Assembly (NCBI GenBank): GCA_964017195.1
Contig: OZ024896.1
Span: 7,521,442-7,585,441, forward strand
Direction of reading: 5' to 3'
DNA: 64,000 bases
Source of the DNA: Siderastrea radians
Lineage: Eukaryota; Cnidaria; Anthozoa; Scleractinia; Rhizangiidae
Part shown: one piece after another, positions 63,102 to 64,000 of the stretch
Layout of the letters: every line of letters starts with the position of its first letter
How positions within the stretch are numbered: the stretch's first letter is position 1
Program-made: the position numbers and the translations under genes
Notes under the pieces: model-generated
What the model saw: only the letters and a program-made list of their open reading frames with translations
Told to the model about the DNA's origin: nothing
Databases searched by the model: none

Positions 63102-63686
63102 AAGAAGAAGAAGAAGAAGAAGAAGAAGAAGAGACAACTGGGAGCAAACTTTCTCTTTTTGGGGAGCAGGAACAGTACAGCGGTGCAGACACTCGCCTCC
63201 CATTAATGTGATCCAAGTTTTGTTCTGGCATATGTGGGTTCAGAGTTTGTTGGTAGTTCTTGTCTCTGCTCTGAGGGTTTTTCCCTGGGTTCTCAAGTTT
63301 TCCTCTTTTAACAAAAACCCACATTTTTAAATTCCAATAATTCAAAATCAGAGGGCCACAGGTTTGTAAATCATAACACTGTCAAGAGTAACACTCATTA
63401 AACAAAGTTGATTATTAAAAAATATATATATTAATATTAACATTCTTTATTAGACTATAATAGATTTATGCTTACGGGTCATAAACATTGAGGATCCAGT
63501 TAAGAACCAGTTCACTGGCAAGAGATACATCGATGCTATTAGTGTTGTGATCTCCACTCTGGTTGACAAATATTGCAGTTACGATTCTTGTCAGTTCTGA
63601 TACTGATACATTTCCCTCAACATAGCCATCTTTGATTCCTTCCTCATCAAGGGATGCTTTTGTTACACGTAGATCAACCATGTATA
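37116..63686 (-). CDS. DMD-like: Gene B: dystrophin-family gene, C-terminal half, 20-exon model (whole span)
   Basis: The modelled exons sum to 2333 nt (a 2-nt partial codon, 776 codons and TAA) with every junction GT/AG and in phase. In order the protein shows the dystrophin EF-hand-like region (LNWILNVYDPG, SLKVGLAVMCSEKVQEKYR, then SSVEPAVRNCF), FIDWMIAEPQTIVWLPTLHR, a ZZ finger with ligands in CNVC, CLKC, CQGC and HKIGH, the post-ZZ block KEDIKDFAKVMRNK, a YAARL block, and a coiled coil (LEDLISTLENDNR, then LEEHNYQLQVQLHRLR). It ends with a Pro/Ser-rich exon and a tail. These match dystrophin/utrophin more than dystrobrevin. The family links actin to the dystroglycan complex at the membrane. 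The N-terminal half (actin binding, spectrin repeats, WW), if present, lies beyond 64000. Confidence 0.85.
37795..37990 (-). pseudogene. Non-LTR retrotransposon (LINE) 3' end remnant
   Basis: The frame reads HRDLLRLPLVKTTKYQGSF and RGARTFNALPP, typical of the C-terminal end of LINE reverse transcriptases. A frameshift follows, after which another frame shows KSNLKQFKVQAKRYLKRYF. It is 5'-truncated, as usual for LINE insertions, and lies in the last intron of gene B in sense orientation. Confidence 0.7.
38125..38198 (-). CDS. Gene B exon
   Basis: 74 bp, phase 1 in and 0 out; acceptor with a long T run and cag, donor CAG|GTAAGT. It encodes AVRKGGLNPATASKRDPTQP and DYGQ. Confidence 0.75.
38429..39348. 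other. Intron of gene B
   Basis: Contains a C-run near 38751-38765 and only unsupported frames. Confidence 0.4.
39349..39444 (-). CDS. Gene B exon: NDL..A..I helix
   Basis: 96 bp, phase 1 in and 1 out; acceptor ttgttcag, donor CGG|GTAAAA. It encodes VQVDLHNDLFLSASLIGEAM, resembling the C-terminal NDLL helix of dystrobrevins. Confidence 0.8.
39510..39700 (+). repeat. 106-bp satellite, two monomers
   Basis: Same family and orientation as 23112-23633 (gagcagtactttcctgtggt, tatgctgtacatggtgg). It lies in an intron of gene B just upstream (in transcript terms) of the exon at 39349-39444. Confidence 0.85.
39818..40319 (-). CDS. Gene B exon: Pro/Ser/Thr-rich linker
   Basis: 502 bp, phase 0 in and 1 out; acceptor attccag, donor CTG|GTATTT. 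It encodes a low-complexity, probably disordered segment (SPIYPPTHTPAPPN) and ends with a more ordered helix (RNIVERMTAAFPFDVHAG). Confidence 0.8.
40450..40690. repeat. Repeat-like intron segment
   Basis: The segment ending attactttcgacactcagtt looks like a common interspersed element end, but no partner copy lies in this window. Confidence 0.3.
41967..42159 (+). CDS. Candidate first coding exon, unknown product
   Basis: ATG at 41967 in good context (aaaATGg) opens a 64-codon frame (MADFTATKVFENDLRTRN, then lysine/arginine-rich) ending at a GATG|GTACGT donor. The frame also continues to 42303 without splicing. It is antisense to gene B, in an intron. It could be a relic transposase exon; no downstream exon was identified. 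Confidence 0.3.
42782..42883 (-). CDS. Gene B exon
   Basis: 102 bp, phase 0 both sides; acceptor gtctcag. It encodes DERTLASLIEDEEKMAAMFA and continues helical. The donor AAA|GTACAA is weak; GTACTG nine bases further (exon to 42773) is an in-frame alternative. Confidence 0.7.
43613..44100. mobile_element. Foldback element whose right part is a 75-bp array
   Basis: accaaaccagtggatag near 43626-43642 is the complement of ctatccactggtttggt, which recurs in each 75-bp unit to the right. The left end acts as one inverted-repeat arm and the array holds five copies of the other arm. Confidence 0.6.
43725..44099 (+). repeat. Five 75-bp tandem repeats
   Basis: Units start at 43725, 43800, 43875, 43950 and 44025 with agatactgtctcgagtttga and differ at only a few bases, so amplification was recent. 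Confidence 0.95.
44307..44511 (-). CDS. Gene B exon: coiled coil, part 2
   Basis: 205 bp, phase 2 in and 0 out; acceptor attacacag, donor CAG|GTACAG. It encodes ALQSEINSIQHLQRQNQ and later RERLEAREEVLEEHNYQLQ, then VQLHRLRTLLQQ, the second conserved leucine heptad block of dystrophin. Confidence 0.85.
45365..45456 (-). CDS. Gene B exon: coiled coil, part 1
   Basis: 92 bp, phase 0 in and 2 out; acceptor cttttccag, donor CAG|GTACGT. It encodes SPSPTQIVRDLDSQEKRD and LEDLISTLENDN, heptad-like and matching the dystrophin/dystrobrevin coiled coil. Confidence 0.85.
45673..46257. mobile_element. 585-bp MITE with ~35-bp terminal inverted repeats
   Basis: tagcctgtgtagcaagcg at the left matches the complement of cacttgctacccaggcta at the right, and both ends continue through tttccgtagg. 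The flanks allow a TA duplication, but this is ambiguous. It lies in an intron of gene B. Confidence 0.75.
46538..46562 (-). CDS. Gene B 25-bp microexon
   Basis: Acceptor tctgcag and donor ACG|GTAAAT enclose 25 bp, phase 2 in and 0 out, encoding LTGEPELT. It is needed to join the exon at 47667 (phase 2) to that at 45456 (phase 0). Confidence 0.6.
46640..46890 (-). repeat. 106-bp satellite, two to three inverted monomers
   Basis: ggatttcatccacagactca and accacaggaaagtactgctc are the complement of the 23112-23633 monomer. It lies immediately upstream (in transcript terms) of the 25-bp microexon. Confidence 0.85.
47161..47235 (-). mobile_element. tRNA-derived SINE fragment
   Basis: On the minus strand it shows catagctcgagtggaagagc and a diverged B box (ggaatcccgt), then a cctgaattttttttt tail similar to that of the element at 18876. 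Confidence 0.55.
47667..47750 (-). CDS. Gene B exon: YAARL block, part 2
   Basis: 84 bp, phase 2 in and 2 out; acceptor ttttcag, donor CAT|GTAAGA. It encodes LTNHEANEEEEIPREQTRQQ and PVLTRPT. Confidence 0.75.
47874..47902 (+). repeat. (GAAC)n microsatellite
   Basis: About seven copies of cgaa with one interruption. Confidence 0.9.
48044..48118 (-). CDS. Gene B exon: YAARL block, part 1
   Basis: 75 bp, phase 2 in and 2 out; acceptor tttgtag, donor AAG|GTTTGT. It encodes DSADAGSPVMVFPGTHDKLG and SYAAR, matching the HYASRL/RYAARL segment of the family. Confidence 0.8.
48407..48636 (-). repeat. 3' LTR
   Basis: Starts tgtcttgaattttatc and ends aataatccgtgaca; it contains the palindrome acgtgatcacgt. 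It differs from the 5' LTR by c/t at one site (aaaacacag against aaaatacag). Confidence 0.95.
48637..48648 (-). promoter_or_regulatory. Polypurine tract
   Basis: On the minus strand aaggggggagtg directly precedes the 3' LTR, the usual place for plus-strand DNA priming. Confidence 0.8.
48660..49935 (-). pseudogene. BEL/Pao pol, 3' part (integrase and DUF5641 tail)
   Basis: The frame resumes beyond the MITE, is stopped by one in-frame TAG (49835-49833), and is then open to the TAA/TAG near 48660. It shows the zinc-binding CTVCRR, integrase core signatures (YVGVDYAGPL, IVSDNAKTF, and WWGGFFERMI with the catalytic Glu) and a DUF5641-type C-terminus (GDVVTVFEDNLPQSQWRLGR). The integrase would insert the element's cDNA; with the stop and MITE it cannot be made from this copy. 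Confidence 0.93.
49939..50369. mobile_element. 431-bp Harbinger-like MITE nested in the BEL element
   Basis: The ends gggcgcgttttttta and taaaaaaacgcgccc are exact complements and the inverted repeat extends to about 39 bp (two mismatches). TTA flanks both sides (49936-49938 and 50370-50372), the PIF/Harbinger signature. It has no transposase. It inserted after the BEL element and is therefore younger than it. Confidence 0.92.
50373..54496 (-). pseudogene. BEL/Pao gag-pol, 5' part (gag, protease, RT, RNase H)
   Basis: The frame is open across the whole segment; the likely ATG is at 54496, and the frame extends into the LTR without another ATG. Counting from 54544, it shows a gag region with the DUF1759-type motif (about 138-290), three zinc knuckles (about 344-408), an aspartic protease (FDTGAQRS, about 468-475), a Pao-type reverse transcriptase (LRVVFDASS to FYVDDLVSG, about 768-900) and RNase H (HGFGDASEKAYCAVVY, about 1110 on). 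It is cut by the MITE at 50369. Only the interruption and the downstream stop break it, so it was lost recently. Confidence 0.93.
54508..54524 (-). promoter_or_regulatory. Primer binding site
   Basis: On the minus strand tggtcctttggagccgg begins two bases after the 5' LTR; the TGG start is expected for pairing with a tRNA CCA end. The tRNA was not identified. Confidence 0.6.
54527..54756 (-). repeat. 5' LTR
   Basis: Same 230 bp as the left LTR, with one difference. In the element's direction this copy holds the promoter. Confidence 0.95.
54891..54910 (-). CDS. Gene B candidate 20-bp microexon
   Basis: Acceptor gctttcag and donor TTGG|GTAAAG enclose 20 bp. It gives the phase 0 to 2 change needed between the exons at 55369 and 48118, and it encodes LPLRTIG. 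Dystrophin has a small alternatively spliced exon at this place. Too short to be sure without transcripts. Confidence 0.4.
55369..55521 (-). CDS. Gene B exon: post-ZZ conserved segment
   Basis: 153 bp, phase 0 both sides; acceptor cccgtag, donor TTA|GTAAAA. It encodes KEDIKDFAKVMRNK followed by a lysine run and HPSKGRFIPIE, then an acidic end. A weaker phase-2 donor (AG|GTTTAT) lies inside and cannot be excluded. Confidence 0.8.
55522..56896. other. Intron of gene B with inverted copies of a short repeat
   Basis: ggcctccttttgttgctg near 55940 and gaggcaccgtcc near 56311 mark an inverted pair: agatcttagcaaggg at 56050 against cccttgctaagttct at 56250, with gggtaaccacgc / gcgtggttaccc nearer the centre. 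A hairpin (gtgcgaaggccttttttcgg) lies at about 56538-56580. These look like one ~400-bp foldback element at 55926-56325. Confidence 0.5.
56897..56968 (-). CDS. Gene B exon: ZZ finger, part 3
   Basis: 72 bp, phase 0 both sides; acceptor tttgcag, donor GTG|GTGAGT. It encodes GCFWSGRVTKQHKIGHPTQE, completing the ZZ ligands. Confidence 0.87.
57103..57142 (-). CDS. Gene B exon: ZZ finger, part 2
   Basis: 40 bp, phase 2 in and 0 out. It encodes YRCLKCFNYDLCQ, giving the second CxxC pair and the first Cys of the third pair. Confidence 0.85.
57254..57308 (-). CDS. Gene B exon: ZZ finger, part 1
   Basis: 55 bp, phase 1 in and 2 out. It encodes KHEAKCNVCKMYPIVGF with the first CxxC zinc pair. Confidence 0.88.
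57523..57634 (-). CDS. Gene B exon: DWM..EPQ..VWLP block
   Basis: 112 bp, phase 0 in and 1 out; acceptor ttcaccag, donor ACAG|GTACAA. It encodes VTAEEFIDWMIAEPQTIVWL, a signature of the dystrophin cysteine-rich region just before ZZ. Confidence 0.88.
57837..58652. mobile_element. Foldback element in intron of gene B
   Basis: An inner palindrome (gtagaattaaggataaattt against aaatttatccttaattctac, 57837-57999) lies at one end. tataacacagagggcaaaat near 58004 is matched in inverse by attttgccttctatgttata near 58652. The interior holds several CCAAT-like aaccaatcag boxes. Confidence 0.55.
58918..59205 (+). repeat. ~120-bp tandem repeat, 2.4 copies
   Basis: gatttgcacacggaac occurs at about 59031 and 59151 (120 bp apart), with cgatgcgacactaaacagga-type spacers. 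It abuts the TCGA-rich array. Confidence 0.85.
59206..60600 (+). repeat. TCGA-rich palindromic satellite, 11 copies
   Basis: gttcgcc anchors fall at about 59239, 59374, 59508, 59644, 59750, 59856, 59963, 60093, 60228, 60365 and 60490, giving unit lengths near 106 and 135 bp. Units hold palindromes such as tcgaatcgactcgaatcga and a conserved tcgcaaatcgactttccag. It lies in an intron of gene B about 85 bp from the exon at 60686. Confidence 0.92.
60686..60763 (-). CDS. Gene B exon: end of EF-hand region
   Basis: 78 bp, phase 0 both sides; acceptor ttatttag, donor AGG|GTGAGT. It encodes IPKYIYESAAFSGSSVEPAV, then RNCFER. Confidence 0.82.
61115..61194 (-). CDS. Gene B exon: EF-hand region
   Basis: 80 bp, phase 1 in and 0 out; acceptor cttttgcag, donor CAG|GTAAAT. 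It encodes LFLQLCNNQGFLESKRLKL and FLQEMLQ. The nearer acceptor ttttacag would break the frame. Confidence 0.82.
61513..61598 (-). CDS. Gene B exon: EF-hand region
   Basis: 86 bp, phase 2 in and 1 out; acceptor actgcag, donor AGAT|GTGAGT. It encodes GRMGFVPILSLKVGLAVM and CSEKVQEKYR. Its acceptor and first 19 bases were later copied to about 62368 (see findings). Confidence 0.85.
61580..61725 (+). repeat. Duplicated segment carrying a dystrophin splice acceptor, source copy
   Basis: Covers the last 19 bases of the gene B exon (plus-strand view) and its upstream intron; the same segment recurs at 62368-62518 with a 5-bp insertion and a few changes. Confidence 0.85.
62368..62518 (+). repeat. 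Second copy of the splice-acceptor segment
   Basis: Starts tacaaatcccatcc like 61580 and keeps the pyrimidine tract and gcag acceptor (minus strand), so it is a decoy 3' splice site 788 bp upstream in the transcript. Confidence 0.85.
62708..62762. repeat. Perfect 27-bp inverted repeat with a one-base centre
   Basis: ggcctgttcttctgaaaaaa is exactly mirrored about 62735. It marks the junction where the surrounding repeats change orientation. Confidence 0.9.
63039..63131 (+). repeat. (AAT)n(AAG)n microsatellite
   Basis: About 11 AAT followed by about 20 AAG trimers. Confidence 0.97.
63476..63686 (-). CDS. Gene B exon: start of EF-hand-like region
   Basis: 211 bp, phase 1 in and 2 out; acceptor ttgttag, donor CC|GTAAGC. 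It ends SLASELVLNWILNVYDP, the conserved dystrophin stretch before the first EF-hand loop. First exon of gene B visible in the window. Confidence 0.85.
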
Positions 63687-64000
63687 CTAACAAAACAAAC
63701 ATCACAGTTAAGATTAGAGACGAGTGCAGAACACACTTTATCCATACATGTACATTAAAGAAGATCATGGGGACAATGCTCTGGTCAAATTAATGGCAAC
63801 CACACAGACACCAAAAATAACATCAAAATAAAATGAAATTTATTGAACACAACCTTAAAGCTGTTTAAACTCATTGCAGTAGGCGAGCTTGGGAAATGGT
63901 GCCTCGGAGATTGTGGGGGGCTGTGCCACTTCACTCAGAAATCTTCAGTGTTGCTGTACTACCAGGGGAGCGGAGGGAGGGAAATATTTCTGCAACACAT
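63687..64000. other. Intron of gene B at the window edge
   Basis: No exon was recognised between the last visible gene B exon and the window end. Confidence 0.4.

Noticed and set aside
63000..63345. Frames with long Ser, Leu, Lys or Asn runs
   Set aside because: They are translations of the (AAT)n(AAG)n microsatellite.

Overview
The window looks like nuclear DNA of an invertebrate animal, most likely an anthozoan cnidarian such as a coral. This is inferred from AT-rich sequence, many short exons with GT/AG introns, DIRS-like and BEL/Pao retroelements, tRNA-derived SINEs and very many foldback elements. No operon, ribosome binding site or CRISPR array was seen.

Two multi-exon genes lie head to tail on the minus strand. 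Gene A (13679-33181) is an 11-exon model. Every splice phase agrees, and it gives an 807-residue protein with an N-terminal DUF4470-type domain. Gene B enters from the right edge (its 5' part lies beyond 64000) and ends with a stop at 37116. Its 20 modelled exons (63686 down to 37116) encode the C-terminal half of a dystrophin-family protein: EF-hand-like region, ZZ zinc finger with all eight ligands, the conserved post-ZZ segment, coiled coil, a Pro/Ser-rich 502-bp exon and a tail. Two of its exons are microexons of 20 and 25 bp.

The rest is mobile or repetitive. 1-2930 holds a decayed DIRS-like (tyrosine recombinase) retroelement. 2936-5146 is a 2.2-kb foldback element with ~1-kb arms. 5221-5843 and 14421-15085 are two copies of one repeat. 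10588-13680 is an array of three ~1-kb units that abuts the gene A stop codon. The introns of gene A carry a 106-bp satellite, a TTAA-flanked element, SINEs and foldbacks. Between the genes lie a GTGTA/GTGGT array, a palindrome and a hAT-like element with an 8-bp target duplication. The introns of gene B carry a LINE end, a 75-bp array, a 6.35-kb BEL/Pao element (LTRs differing at one site) that itself holds a Harbinger-like MITE, a TCGA-rich palindromic satellite, and a duplication that copied a dystrophin splice acceptor.

The exon models come from reading frames, splice-site sequence and phase matching by eye. Family names rest on recognised motifs; no database search was possible.
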